Source: HGM05190 sp964394205
GTDB lineage: Bacteria; Bacteroidota; Bacteroidia; Bacteroidales; Muribaculaceae
DNA: 56,413 nucleotides
Assembly: GCA_964394205.1 (NCBI GenBank)
Contig: CAYMVS010000008.1
Coordinates: 1-56,413 of the forward strand
Direction: 5' to 3'
The notes under the pieces are model-generated. The model made no database searches and was not told the DNA's origin. It was given only the letters and a program-made list of their open reading frames with translations. This document shows positions 1 through 8,718 of the stretch, piece by piece (the stretch's first letter is position 1; each line of letters opens with the position of its first letter). A program made the translations under genes and the position numbers.

Positions 1-56
1 GGGCGCGACGGCGAGATGGTTGTGTTCGTGCCTTTCGGCGCTCCCGGCGATGTGGG
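1..56 (+). other. fragment resembling the TRAM domain of an RlmD/RumA-type 23S rRNA uracil-5-methyltransferase
   Basis: Frame 1 of the first 56 bases is open and reads GEMVVFVPFGAPGDV. This closely resembles the N-terminal TRAM β-strands of Bacteroidetes 23S rRNA m5U methyltransferases, where a VVFVP..PGDVVD pattern is typical. The similarity stops abruptly at about base 54-57, where EttA sequence on the opposite strand begins. Only about 18 codons are present, so the family call rests on one short motif recalled from memory. It is either a contig-edge chimera or the scar of a real rearrangement. Confidence 0.4.
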
Positions 57-890
57 CTCGAGGGTCTTGCGGCGTTTGCTGGCCTGTTTCTCCTCCTGGG
101 CCATACGTTTTGTTTTCTGCTCGAGCCACGATGAGTAGTTGCCCTTCCAGGGTATCCCCTCGCCGCGGTCAAGCTCGAGAATCCATCCTGCCACATGGTC
201 AAGGAAATAGCGGTCGTGGGTGATGGCGATGACCGTGCCGGGATAGCGCTGCAGGTGTTGCTCGAGCCAGTCGATCGACTCGGCGTCAAGGTGGTTGGTC
301 GGCTCGTCGAGCAGCAACACATCGGGCTGCTGCAGCAACAGCCGGCACAGGGCGACGCGGCGGCGCTCGCCACCCGAAAGGGTCGAGATTTTCTGGTCGT
401 CGGGCGGACACTGCAGGGCGTCCATGGCCCGCTCGAGCTTGCTGTCGATGTTCCACGCGTCACAGGCGTCAAGCTTGTCCTGAAGCTCGGCCTGACGGTT
501 GATCAAGGCATCCATCTTGTCGGGGTCTTCGAGCACCTCGGGGTCGCCAAACGAGGCGTTTACCGCGTCATACTCGGCCAAGAGATCCATCACCGGCTGC
601 ACGCCCTCTCTCACAACCTCGATAACCGTCTTGTCGGGGTCGAGCTGTGGTTCCTGCTCAAGGTAACCAACGCTGTAGCCAGGCGAGAAAACAACCTCGC
701 CCTGATAGCTCTTGTCGATGCCCGCGATGATCTTGAGCAGTGACGACTTGCCCGAGCCGTTAAGACCTATGATGCCGATCTTGGCGCCATAGAAAAACGA
801 CAAGTAGATGTTTTTAAGAACTTGCTTTTGAGGAGGATAGGTCTTGGAAACGCCTACCATTGAGAAGATTACCTTTTTATCGTCGGCCAT
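57..890 (-). CDS. ettA: energy-dependent translational throttle protein EttA (ABC-F ATPase), 3'-truncated
   Basis: This is the first half of an ABC-F protein. EttA binds the ribosomal E site and couples ATP state to the first elongation cycle. The 278 readable residues start MADDKKVIFSMVGVSKTYPP and carry Walker A GLNGSGKSS (about 42-50), the ABC signature LSGGERRR (171-178), Walker B LLLDEPTNHLD (192-202), the H-loop THDRYFLD (224-231) and the start of the arm/linker (SSWLEQKTKRM). Full-length relatives have about 560 residues with a second ATPase half, which is missing. After Leu-Glu at bases 62-57 the frame loses all resemblance to the family (the conserved RELEWV-like continuation is replaced), so the break is at base 57. 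A good promoter lies upstream on the minus strand. Confidence 0.9.
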
Positions 891-930
891 AATTATGATG
901 TTGTTTCATTATTCAAAATACAAATTTCCA

Positions 931-962
931 CAAAAGTAAGACATAAAATCGGTACTGCCAAA
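931..962 (-). promoter_or_regulatory. Bacteroidetes-type promoter of ettA
   Basis: The minus strand carries the -33 element TTTG (959-962) and, 20 bp downstream, the -7 element TACTTTTG (931-938), matching TTTG-N19-21-TAnnTTTG. It lies about 40 bases from the ettA ATG. Confidence 0.7.
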
Positions 963-1062
963 CACGCGTCCACAAATCGCCGCCCGCCGCCAAAACAAAT
1001 TGCAATTTTGCTTTTTAGACAATTGTTAACTGTCATTATGTGTTTATTGGCACGAAAATTGC

Positions 1063-1070
1063 TATCTTTG
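1063..1070 (+). promoter_or_regulatory. -7 promoter box immediately before the C11 peptidase gene
   Basis: TATCTTTG matches TAnnTTTG and ends only 8 bases before the chosen ATG at 1079, so the transcript would have almost no leader. The -33 element is weak (TGTG about 20 bp upstream). Confidence 0.6.
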
Positions 1071-1078
1071 TGGGCGAT

Positions 1079-2263
1079 ATGAAACAGATACTGAAAAAAC
1101 TATATATCTATATTCTTGCAACGATGGCGGGACTTGCCACTGTCGCATGCGGCGAAAAGGACGAGCCGACCCCGGCCCGCGCTCCTGGACGCACGGTGAT
1201 TGTCTACATGGTGGCCGACAACTCGCTGGGCTACAGCGGCCGCGACATGGCCGACCTTGCCGAGATGGCCACAGCCGCCCGTGGCGGGGCGTTGCAGAGC
1301 GGCCGCCTGCTTGTCTATCATGCGGGCACCGGGACCGCCTTGGGCAAAAAGCCTGAGCTGAAAGAGCTTGATGAGTCGGGCAACTGGACCACGCTCAAGA
1401 CCTATGATGCCGACGGGGCCTACTCTGTCGATCCCCAAAGGATGGCTCAGGTGATTGACGATGTGCACACTTTGGCGCCCGGCCTCAGTTACGGCCTGGT
1501 GTTGTGGAGCCATGCCACCGGATGGATGGACGACGGGTCCGACCTCCGCTCGTTTGGTGACGACCGGGGCTACCGGATGAACCTGCCCTCGCTCGCCTCG
1601 GCCCTTGAGGGCAACCGGTTTGATTTTGTCTACTTTGACTGCTGCCTGATGGGCACGGTCGAGGTGGCCTACGAGCTACGACACGTAACCCCGTGCATAA
1701 TAGCCTCGGGCACAGAGCTTCATGTCGATGGAATGCCTTATAATGTCAATCTGTCAAACTTGATGGCGCCGGTGTTTGATCCCGTCGCCACGGCTAAATG
1801 CACCTTTGACTTCTATGACGGGCTGACCGGCAGCGACCGCATGTGCACCATGACGGTTGTCAACACCGCCGGCCTTGACCGTCTGGCCGCCGCTACGGGC
1901 GACATAATGAAGACCGGCGTGCTCCCCCCCGCCAACCTCGACCTGCAGCAGAGTTATCGTCCGCGCTACTTCACCCTCTACGACATGGGGCGCTATATAG
2001 ACACCCTCGAGGGGGTCGACCCGGCGCTGATCTCGGCTTGGCACTCGGCCTACAGCGCTGTCGTGGCTTATGCCGCGTCGACCGACTATATTTTGGGCTA
2101 TTTCCCGATAAAATATTACACCGGCCTGGGTACACATCTGCTCCACGGGCCCGATGATGCCGTCACTTTAGGGTACAATCAGCTCGAGTGGTGGAAAGAT
2201 GTCGTGTCGCTCAACCCGTCACTGAATGTGCCGTTGACGGTGCCTGCCGGCGCGGTTGAGTGA
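1079..2263 (+). CDS. clostripain-related cysteine peptidase (family C11), lipoprotein
   Basis: Predicted surface or periplasmic cysteine protease of clan CD, cutting after basic residues in characterised family members. From the ATG at 1079 the protein has 394 residues. It begins with a lipoprotein signal (MKQILKKLYIYILATMAGLA, Cys24 in TVAC), then the C11 core RTVIVYMVADNSLGY, the catalytic His145 in LWSHATGWM and the catalytic Cys189 in FDCCLMGTVE, the expected DxCLM context. An upstream in-frame ATG (1040) was rejected because it overlaps the TATCTTTG promoter box and would place a non-signal segment before the lysines. No propeptide processing site is obvious. The substrate is unknown. 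The following MscS gene is 47 bp away and may be co-transcribed. Confidence 0.88.
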   Translation: MKQILKKLYIYILATMAGLATVACGEKDEPTPARAPGRTVIVYMVADNSLGYSGRDMADLAEMATAARGGALQSGRLLVYHAGTGTALGKKPELKELDESGNWTTLKTYDADGAYSVDPQRMAQVIDDVHTLAPGLSYGLVLWSHATGWMDDGSDLRSFGDDRGYRMNLPSLASALEGNRFDFVYFDCCLMGTVEVAYELRHVTPCIIASGTELHVDGMPYNVNLSNLMAPVFDPVATAKCTFDFYDGLTGSDRMCTMTVVNTAGLDRLAAATGDIMKTGVLPPANLDLQQSYRPRYFTLYDMGRYIDTLEGVDPALISAWHSAYSAVVAYAASTDYILGYFPIKYYTGLGTHLLHGPDDAVTLGYNQLEWWKDVVSLNPSLNVPLTVPAGAVE

Positions 2264-2310
2264 GCCTCGCCGCGGTATAACAGTCATTAAATCCAAAACC
2301 GATCATAATC

Positions 2311-3405
2311 ATGTTTCAACTGCTTCTTCAGGCTCTCCCCGCCGTGCCTGTCGACTCGATTCCATCGCCGCGCCAGGAGTTGCGCCAGCTCTCGGCAATG
2401 TCGATCGACGACATCCTCTCCAAACTGGCCAACACCATGATTTCATTTGCCGCCTCGCTTGTGATAGCGATCCTGGTGTTTTATGCCGGCAAGTTCATTA
2501 TCAAGAAAATCTATAACATAACGCTCAGCGTCTTGGTTCGCCGCAACGTAGACCGGTCGCTGAGCACTTTTATACTGAGCCTCATCAGGATGGTGCTCTA
2601 TTTCATCCTGATAGTGACGGTCATCGGCATCCTTGGCATCGAGACGAGCTCGTTTCTGGCACTGTTTGCATCGGCCGGCGTCGCTATCGGTATGGCGCTG
2701 AGCGGCACGTTGCAGAACTTTGCCGGGGGTGTGCTGATACTCCTTCTCAAGCCCTATAAGATTGGCGACTATATCGAGGCCCAGGGGTATGCCGGCACGG
2801 TGACCGAGATCCAGATTTTTCACACCATCATCTCTACGCCCGACAACAAGTCGATCATCATACCCAACGGCGGCCTGTCAACGGGGTCGATCAACAACTG
2901 GTCGCGCGAAGACTACAGGCGTGTCGAGTGGACCGTCAGCCTCAGCTATGGCGACGATTTTGACAAGGCACGCGCGGCGCTGCTTGAGATGCTTGCCGGC
3001 GACGACCGCGTGGTCAAGCAATATATTGAGCAAGATCGCGAGGAGCGACGTGAGGCCGAGGAGGCCAACTCGCCCGTCGTGGTCGAGGAGGTCAAGCGCG
3101 GATTTTTCAGCCGACTCTTCCATCGCCATAAAGCGGCCGCGCCGGTTGCCGGCGACGATGTGTTTGCCCAGACCGACATGATGAGAAAACGTGCTCTGGC
3201 GCCTAAGGTTGACCGCAGCCCGACGGTCAACTTGGGCAATCTCGGCGACAGCTCGATCGACCTCACGGTCAGGGCATGGGTGCGCTCATCCGACTACTGG
3301 CCTGTTTATTTCTCGTTTAACGAGCGTGTCTACAGCGAGTTGCCCTCGCGAGGCTTCTCGTTCCCGTTCCCCCAGATGGATGTTCATCTAACCCAAACCA
3401 ATTAA
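2311..3405 (+). CDS. MscS-family mechanosensitive ion channel with a charged insertion
   Basis: Small-conductance mechanosensitive channel of the inner membrane that releases solutes on hypo-osmotic shock. It has 364 residues. Two membrane helices (about 42-64 and 88-110) precede the pore helix TM3, recognisable as a Gly/Ala-rich run SAGVAIGMALSGTLQNFAGG, then the β-domain LKPYKIGDYIEAQGYAGTVTEI and STPDNKSIIIPNG. The α/β vestibule domain is interrupted at about 245-300 by a highly charged segment (REERREAEE, KRGFFSRLFHRHK) not typical of the family, after which the conserved fold resumes (SSIDLTVRAWVRSSDYWPVYFSFNERVY). The insertion may be a cytoplasmic interaction loop. Confidence 0.92.
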   Translation: MFQLLLQALPAVPVDSIPSPRQELRQLSAMSIDDILSKLANTMISFAASLVIAILVFYAGKFIIKKIYNITLSVLVRRNVDRSLSTFILSLIRMVLYFILIVTVIGILGIETSSFLALFASAGVAIGMALSGTLQNFAGGVLILLLKPYKIGDYIEAQGYAGTVTEIQIFHTIISTPDNKSIIIPNGGLSTGSINNWSREDYRRVEWTVSLSYGDDFDKARAALLEMLAGDDRVVKQYIEQDREERREAEEANSPVVVEEVKRGFFSRLFHRHKAAAPVAGDDVFAQTDMMRKRALAPKVDRSPTVNLGNLGDSSIDLTVRAWVRSSDYWPVYFSFNERVYSELPSRGFSFPFPQMDVHLTQTN

Positions 3406-3444
3406 CAGGGGTTGAAAAAGACAATTGGACATTAATGAGCGTCA

Positions 3445-4893
3445 ATGGTATTCTCTGACCTGTTTTTCCTATTTGCCTTTTTGCCGGCGTTCATGCTGCT
3501 CTATTGGACGGGCACATGGATTGACGGCAAGATGAGCGCGCGCCACCCCGGGCGCCCCTCCCACCGTTGGCGCAACTCGGTGTTGGTGGTCTTCTCGCTG
3601 CTTTTTTACTCGTGGGGCGAGCCGGTCTATGTCTTTCTGATGATTGTCACGGTGCTCGCCAACTATCTGGTGGCCCGCTGCATGGTATCGGCCACCCGAC
3701 ACCGGCGCCGCTTTTTGACCGTGGGGCTTGTCATCAACCTGTTGGTGCTCGCCTCGTTCAAGTATTTGGGCTTTTTTGCTCAGGTGCTCAACGACATTGG
3801 CCTCGACGTGCCGGTGCCCGATATCGGACTCCCCATCGGCATCAGTTTTTACGTTTTCCAGTCGGTGAGCTATCTCGTCGACGTGTATCGCAACGACTCG
3901 CCGGCCCAGAAGCGTTATGCCGACCTGTTGCTCTACATCTCCATGTTCCCCCAGCTCATCGCCGGCCCCATTGTGAGATATGACACGATAGCCCGCGAGA
4001 TCAACAACCGGCGGGTGTCGGTTGAGGATCTCAGCGACGGCGCCTTCCGGTTTCTGATCGGTCTCGGCAAGAAAGTGATTCTGGCCAACCAGTTTTCGGA
4101 GATTGCCGATGCTTTCCTCAAAGGGGGGCTCGAGTCGCTCTCGACCTCGGGGGCGTGGATTGGCATCATTGCGTTTACGTTTCAGATATATTTTGACTTC
4201 TCGGGCTACAGCGACATGGCCATCGGCATCGGGCGCTGCCTGGGATTTCACTTCAAGGAAAATTTCGATCACCCCTATTGTGTGACCACCATCACCGACT
4301 TTTGGCGCCGCTGGCACATCTCGCTCGGCAGCTTCTTCCGCGACTATGTCTATATCCCCCTTGGGGGTAATCGCCGCCGTCAGTTCCTTAACATTTTGAT
4401 TGTGTGGTTTCTGACAGGCATGTGGCATGGGGCGAGCTGGAATTATATCGTGTGGGGACTCTACTTTGGCCTCATCCTGGTGGTCGAGAAAGTCACGCGC
4501 CTGCCCAAGCGCCGGGGTATTCCCCGGCCCTTGCTCCACCTCTACAGCCTGCTGGTGATAATAGTGGGGTGGGGTATATTCTACTTTGAAGACATGGGGC
4601 GCATGGGCCTGTTTTTCACGCGCTTTGTCGGGCAAGCCGACACCCTCTACGACATAGCGGCCCAAACGGCTGTTTTTGATCACTTCTGGCTCTGGATGGC
4701 CGCTATCCTCTTCTGCATGCCCACGCGCCGGTGGATAGCGGGGATGCACAACCGCCTGTGGGGCGAAAACAGCGCCCGGGCCCTCAACCTCTCGCTTGCC
4801 GCCCGCATCGTGGTTGGGGCTTTGCTGCTTGTTGTCAGTGTGGCCCTGCTCATCGGAGCGACCAACAACGCTTTCCTTTACACTCGATTTTGA
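3445..4893 (+). CDS. MBOAT-family O-acyltransferase (AlgI/DltB-like)
   Basis: Multi-spanning membrane acyltransferase of 482 residues that moves acyl groups, usually acetyl, across the inner membrane to a surface polymer. Visible signatures are the N-terminal FLPAFMLLYW, the run LIAGPIVRYD, FQIYFDFSGYSDMAIGIG, FWRRWHISLGSFFRDYVYIPLGGNR and the catalytic-His segment GMWHGASWNYIVWG, all in AlgI order and at normal family length. The two genes directly downstream encode DHHW/AlgX-like proteins 6 bp and 4 bp apart, the arrangement expected for a polysaccharide acetylation cassette (compare AlgI with AlgJ/AlgX). No polymerase or export genes lie in the window, so the acceptor polymer is unknown. 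Confidence 0.93.
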   Translation: MVFSDLFFLFAFLPAFMLLYWTGTWIDGKMSARHPGRPSHRWRNSVLVVFSLLFYSWGEPVYVFLMIVTVLANYLVARCMVSATRHRRRFLTVGLVINLLVLASFKYLGFFAQVLNDIGLDVPVPDIGLPIGISFYVFQSVSYLVDVYRNDSPAQKRYADLLLYISMFPQLIAGPIVRYDTIAREINNRRVSVEDLSDGAFRFLIGLGKKVILANQFSEIADAFLKGGLESLSTSGAWIGIIAFTFQIYFDFSGYSDMAIGIGRCLGFHFKENFDHPYCVTTITDFWRRWHISLGSFFRDYVYIPLGGNRRRQFLNILIVWFLTGMWHGASWNYIVWGLYFGLILVVEKVTRLPKRRGIPRPLLHLYSLLVIIVGWGIFYFEDMGRMGLFFTRFVGQADTLYDIAAQTAVFDHFWLWMAAILFCMPTRRWIAGMHNRLWGENSARALNLSLAARIVVGALLLVVSVALLIGATNNAFLYTRF

Positions 4894-4899
4894 TTGACT

Positions 4900-6036
4900 A
4901 TGACAAAACCTGTATTCTCACTCATCATTTGTGGCACGCTGGCGCTGACGGCGGTTGCCGACGAGGCCGACGACTGGTTTGAGCACGCCTTTGCCGGCGA
5001 CGAGACCACCGAGGCCGACGTTGACCTATACGTGCAGGCGGTCGACGATATCGATGCCGTCGGCTATACCTACATCAACACCATCAACCCCGACGCGCCA
5101 TTCAAGAAGGGTAAATCGGGCATCATCGTGGCCGGCGAGCCCCCCACGGCGCGCGCCATGCAGCCTTTGTCGTGGAGCAATGAGAGCGCGCGCCGCTACA
5201 GCAATATCGCCAACCTGTATAACCGTCATTTTGAGGGCAAAGTCAACGTTTACGTCATGCCGATACCCTTGGCGATAGCCTATTATTGCCCCGACGAGGC
5301 CGCAGCGCAGACCTCCGATCAGCATAAGTGCATACGCCGTGTCATTGCCGGACTCGACCCCGATGTAACCGGTGTCGACGTCTATCCCATCTTGGGGATG
5401 CACGCCGCCGAGCCCATCTATTCGCGCACCGACCACCACTGGGCGCCGCTTGGGGCCTATTATGCCGCGATGCAGTTTGCCGATGCCGCCGGGGTGCCAT
5501 TCCTGCCGCTCGAGCAGTATGAAGCCGTCGAGGTGCCCGACTATGTTGGCACCATGTTCAAGTTTTCGGGCGTCGCCGATGTCAAGGAATCGCCCGAGAC
5601 CTTTGTCTATTATGTGCCCCGGGGTGTTGACTATGAGACGACCTATCAGAACTATACCCTCGACAAGGCGCGCAAGCATGTCGTGTCACAGGCCGAGCCC
5701 GAGCAGGGCAAGTTTTTCCTCAGCTTTGGAGGCGCGTCAACCTACCTGACATTCATGGGGGGCGACACAAAGCTGACCAAGGTGACGACCGGCACAAAAA
5801 ATGGCCGGCGCCTGCTCATCATCAAAGACAGCTTTGGCAACGCCATCCCCGGCTATCTCTTTGGCTCGTTTGAAGAGATACATGTGGTCGACTGTCGCTA
5901 CTTCACCAAAAACATGACCGACTATGTCGACCGCAATCAAATCACCGATATACTCTTTTGCAACAACCTCGGTCATGCCCTGAGCCCGGCGACAACCGAC
6001 AAGGTGAAGGAATATCTCACTCAGCCAACACGTTAA
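4900..6036 (+). CDS. DHHW/AlgX-like SGNH-fold protein, first copy
   Basis: Secreted 378-residue partner of the MBOAT protein. It begins with a signal peptide (MTKPVFSLIICGTLALTAVA). The DHHW motif RTDHHWAPLG gives Asp178-His179, and the putative nucleophile Ser311 lies in IIKDSFGNA. Together these form the Ser-His-Asp layout of AlgX/AlgJ-type polysaccharide O-acetyltransferases. The ATG at 4900 was preferred to the in-frame TTG at 4894, since it follows the MBOAT stop by 6 bp and starts the signal peptide. It is a tandem paralogue of the next gene, with shared blocks such as ETTYQNYTLDK versus TTTYINFSLDK and FGSFEEIHVVD versus FGSFEQIHVID. Whether it is an acetyltransferase or esterase cannot be read from sequence. 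Confidence 0.85.
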   Translation: MTKPVFSLIICGTLALTAVADEADDWFEHAFAGDETTEADVDLYVQAVDDIDAVGYTYINTINPDAPFKKGKSGIIVAGEPPTARAMQPLSWSNESARRYSNIANLYNRHFEGKVNVYVMPIPLAIAYYCPDEAAAQTSDQHKCIRRVIAGLDPDVTGVDVYPILGMHAAEPIYSRTDHHWAPLGAYYAAMQFADAAGVPFLPLEQYEAVEVPDYVGTMFKFSGVADVKESPETFVYYVPRGVDYETTYQNYTLDKARKHVVSQAEPEQGKFFLSFGGASTYLTFMGGDTKLTKVTTGTKNGRRLLIIKDSFGNAIPGYLFGSFEEIHVVDCRYFTKNMTDYVDRNQITDILFCNNLGHALSPATTDKVKEYLTQPTR

Positions 6037-6040
6037 CTCC

Positions 6041-7474
6041 ATGAGCCGTCACCACATATTTGTCATCACCATAGGCCTGCTGTTTGGGTGTATCGCCGTG
6101 CTGTTTCTTGCCTTTCCGCGCAGCACATTCTCCGAGCTTGAGCGACGCGAGCTCAAATCGGTGCCCGAGTTCTCGCTCGAGCGACTTGCCGCCGGCAGCT
6201 ACACGGCCGATGTCTCGTCGTGGTTCAGCGACACCGAGCCCTTCCGCGACCTGTTCATGAACCTGAGCATGACCATCAAAAAGCACCTGGCGCTCAAGTT
6301 GGGTGGCGACAACAGTGTGGTGTTCCGCGAGAGTGACAATCTGACAGCCGCTCTCGATCCCGGCGGCAGCCCGGCGGGAGAGGGTGGGGATGACGGTATT
6401 GACGGAGACCCCGGGAATGCCAAGATAGCAGCTGCCGGCATCATGCTTGTTGGCGAGGAGCCGACCGTCAGGGCCCTGATGAACTATGGCGGCGAGGCTA
6501 ACGGCGGGGGTGGATATGCGCGTATGCTCAACGAGTTTTCCCATCGCCTGCCCGGGGTCAGGATATATGCCATGGTCATCCCAACGGCAATCGAGTTTTA
6601 TTGCCCCGACAACCTCAGGGGCGACCGCCGGCGGTTTAAGTCACAAAAGGCCACTGTCGACCATATCCACTCGCTGCTCGAGCCCCAGGTTGGCAAGGTC
6701 GATGTCATCCCCGTGCTCGACCGTCACAAAGACGAGGATATCTATCTACGAACCGACCATCACTGGGCTCCGTTGGGGGCACACTATGCCGCCGGCGAGC
6801 TTGCCAGGGTAGCCGGGGTGCCCTTCAGAGACCTCAGTGCCTACGACCGGCGGGTGGTCCACCGCTTTGTCGGCACAATGTATGGCTACTCAAAGGATAT
6901 CAGCGTGAAAAACTCACCTGAAGATTTTGTCTACTTTGTGCCCAAGGCCGGGGGATACACCACCACCTACATCAACTTCTCGCTCGACAAGGATTTTCAC
7001 ATCACGGGCGAGAGCCGGCCGGTCAAAGGGGCGTTTTTCTATCATTTCAACGACGGCAGCGGCGGCGCCTACTCCACCTTTATGGGTGGCGACTCAAAGA
7101 TTGTAAAGGTCGACACCGGCACCGCCAACGGGCGCCGGCTGGTCATCATAAAGGATAGTTTTGGCAACGCGCTGCCGAGCAACCTCTTTGGCTCGTTTGA
7201 ACAGATTCATGTAATCGACTTCCGCTATTTCCCGCGCAATCTCACCAAATATTGTCGCGACAACGGCATCACCGACCTTGTCGTGGCCATCAACATCTTC
7301 TCGGCCTACAATGACCTGACGGCGGCAAAAATCAAAGGCTTCCTGCACGACCCGGTGCCCGAGAGCAGTCATGAGGAAACCCCCGACGAGGGTACTGACG
7401 ACAACACTCCGGCAGACTCGGTGAAGGCAGTGGTCTCGCCGACCCCCGCCGTAGAGGCCCCCGACAGTATTTGA
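6041..7474 (+). CDS. DHHW/AlgX-like SGNH-fold protein, second copy, membrane-anchored
   Basis: A 477-residue paralogue of the preceding gene. The N-terminus is a single uncleaved-looking membrane helix (HIFVITIGLLFGCIAVLFLA) followed by the AlgJ-like segment SELERRELKSVPEFS, so this copy is probably tethered to the inner membrane, unlike the first. The catalytic layout is intact: LRTDHHWAPLG (Asp239, His240) and KDSFGNALPS (Ser373). A Gly/Asp-rich insert (about 105-127) and an acidic, Pro/Thr-rich tail (after about 440) are absent from copy one. Two non-identical acyl-handling proteins behind one MBOAT suggest sequential relay or two acceptors. That division of labour is inference. Confidence 0.85.
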   Translation: MSRHHIFVITIGLLFGCIAVLFLAFPRSTFSELERRELKSVPEFSLERLAAGSYTADVSSWFSDTEPFRDLFMNLSMTIKKHLALKLGGDNSVVFRESDNLTAALDPGGSPAGEGGDDGIDGDPGNAKIAAAGIMLVGEEPTVRALMNYGGEANGGGGYARMLNEFSHRLPGVRIYAMVIPTAIEFYCPDNLRGDRRRFKSQKATVDHIHSLLEPQVGKVDVIPVLDRHKDEDIYLRTDHHWAPLGAHYAAGELARVAGVPFRDLSAYDRRVVHRFVGTMYGYSKDISVKNSPEDFVYFVPKAGGYTTTYINFSLDKDFHITGESRPVKGAFFYHFNDGSGGAYSTFMGGDSKIVKVDTGTANGRRLVIIKDSFGNALPSNLFGSFEQIHVIDFRYFPRNLTKYCRDNGITDLVVAINIFSAYNDLTAAKIKGFLHDPVPESSHEETPDEGTDDNTPADSVKAVVSPTPAVEAPDSI

Positions 7475-7502
7475 CACTGTATAATTATTTTTCATATCTT
7501 TG
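7470..7502 (+). promoter_or_regulatory. promoter of the sensor histidine kinase gene
   Basis: TTTG (7470-7473), 21 bp, then TATCTTTG (7495-7502). The box ends 10 bases before the ATG at 7513, again implying a very short leader. The -33 box overlaps the stop codon of the preceding gene. Confidence 0.6.
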
Positions 7503-7512
7503 TGGCTCGATT

Positions 7513-8718
7513 ATGAATATATATGAGATAAGACGCTATGGTGTGATTGCCTTTATGGCGGTCTCGCTGTTGGTGGTCACCTTCTTTTTATACTTTTCAA
7601 ACTCTCTTGTTCAGGATTTGTCGGAACAGGAGCGGGCACGCATGCAGATCTGGGCCGATGCCACCAAGCAGATCGTGGCCATGGGCGACGAGGAGAGCGA
7701 GCCATCGACTGCCGATATTGACTTCCTGTTGTCTATAATCGAGGAAAACCGTAACATCCCGGTGCTCCTGACCGACAATGACGGCAACATCATCATGCAC
7801 CGCAACTTTGACCTACCCGAGCCGGTTGACTCGATGAACCCGCTGTTTATCAGCGAGACAAACGCTCATTTTCTCAACGACAAGCTCGATGTGCTCAAGC
7901 GGGGCCACAACGTGATACACATCATCATCTCGCCCGACAACCTGCAGCACCTCTACTATGAAGACTCCAAGCTGCTCAAGATGCTGAGCTATTATCCCTA
8001 TATCCAGGTGGTGGTGATGCTGGCGTTTATCTGCATCGTCTATTTTGCGGTCACCTCGACCAAGAAGGCCGAGCAAAACAAGGTGTGGGTCGGGCTGTCA
8101 AAGGAGACCGCCCATCAGCTTGGCACCCCCATCTCGTCGCTTATGGCATGGATGCAGCTGCTCGCCGACATGGGCGTCGACCCCGAGATGGTGGGCGAGA
8201 TGGACAAGGATGTCAAACGACTGTCGACCATCGCCTCGCGTTTCTCAAAAATCGGCTCGCGACCCAACATGGAGCGCGAGAATCTCAACGACGTGGTTGA
8301 GCGCTCGGCAAGCTATATGGCCACGCGCATCTCGTCGCGCATCAAGCTGACCATCAACCTCAGCCCCGAGCCGTTGCCGGTCAAAATCTCGGCACCCCTC
8401 TTTGAGTGGGTCATGGAAAACCTGATAAAGAACGCTGTCGACGCTATGGAGGGGCACGGGGCGATCGACGTGACCACCGGTAGCGACAAGACCGGCGCCT
8501 GGGTCGAGGTAAAGGACACCGGCAAGGGGTTGTCGCGCAAAAATTTCAAGACCATCTTCAATCCCGGTTACACCACCAAAAAGCGCGGTTGGGGCTTGGG
8601 ACTGACCCTGGCCAAGCGCATCATCGAGCAGTATCACTCGGGTCGCATCTACGTGAAAGAGTCGACCCCGGGCGTAGGTACTACTTTCCGAATCGAGCTG
8701 CCCCGGGTCGAGGCGTGA
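7513..8718 (+). CDS. membrane sensor histidine kinase (orphan)
   Basis: A 401-residue two-component sensor. Two membrane helices (about 11-30 and 163-182) flank a periplasmic domain of about 130 residues. No HAMP is apparent, and the H-box GLSKETAHQLGTPISSL gives phospho-acceptor His201 in the KExxHQLxTPxSS form common in Bacteroidetes. The HATPase domain shows the N-box VMENLIKNAVDAM, G1 VKDTGKGL, the F-box NPGYTTKK and G2 GWGLGLTLAK. The ATG at 7513 was chosen over an upstream in-frame ATG because the promoter box lies between them. No response regulator is adjacent. Its last 38 bases overlap the 3' end of the convergent glycosyltransferase gene. Confidence 0.92.
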   Translation: MNIYEIRRYGVIAFMAVSLLVVTFFLYFSNSLVQDLSEQERARMQIWADATKQIVAMGDEESEPSTADIDFLLSIIEENRNIPVLLTDNDGNIIMHRNFDLPEPVDSMNPLFISETNAHFLNDKLDVLKRGHNVIHIIISPDNLQHLYYEDSKLLKMLSYYPYIQVVVMLAFICIVYFAVTSTKKAEQNKVWVGLSKETAHQLGTPISSLMAWMQLLADMGVDPEMVGEMDKDVKRLSTIASRFSKIGSRPNMERENLNDVVERSASYMATRISSRIKLTINLSPEPLPVKISAPLFEWVMENLIKNAVDAMEGHGAIDVTTGSDKTGAWVEVKDTGKGLSRKNFKTIFNPGYTTKKRGWGLGLTLAKRIIEQYHSGRIYVKESTPGVGTTFRIELPRVEA

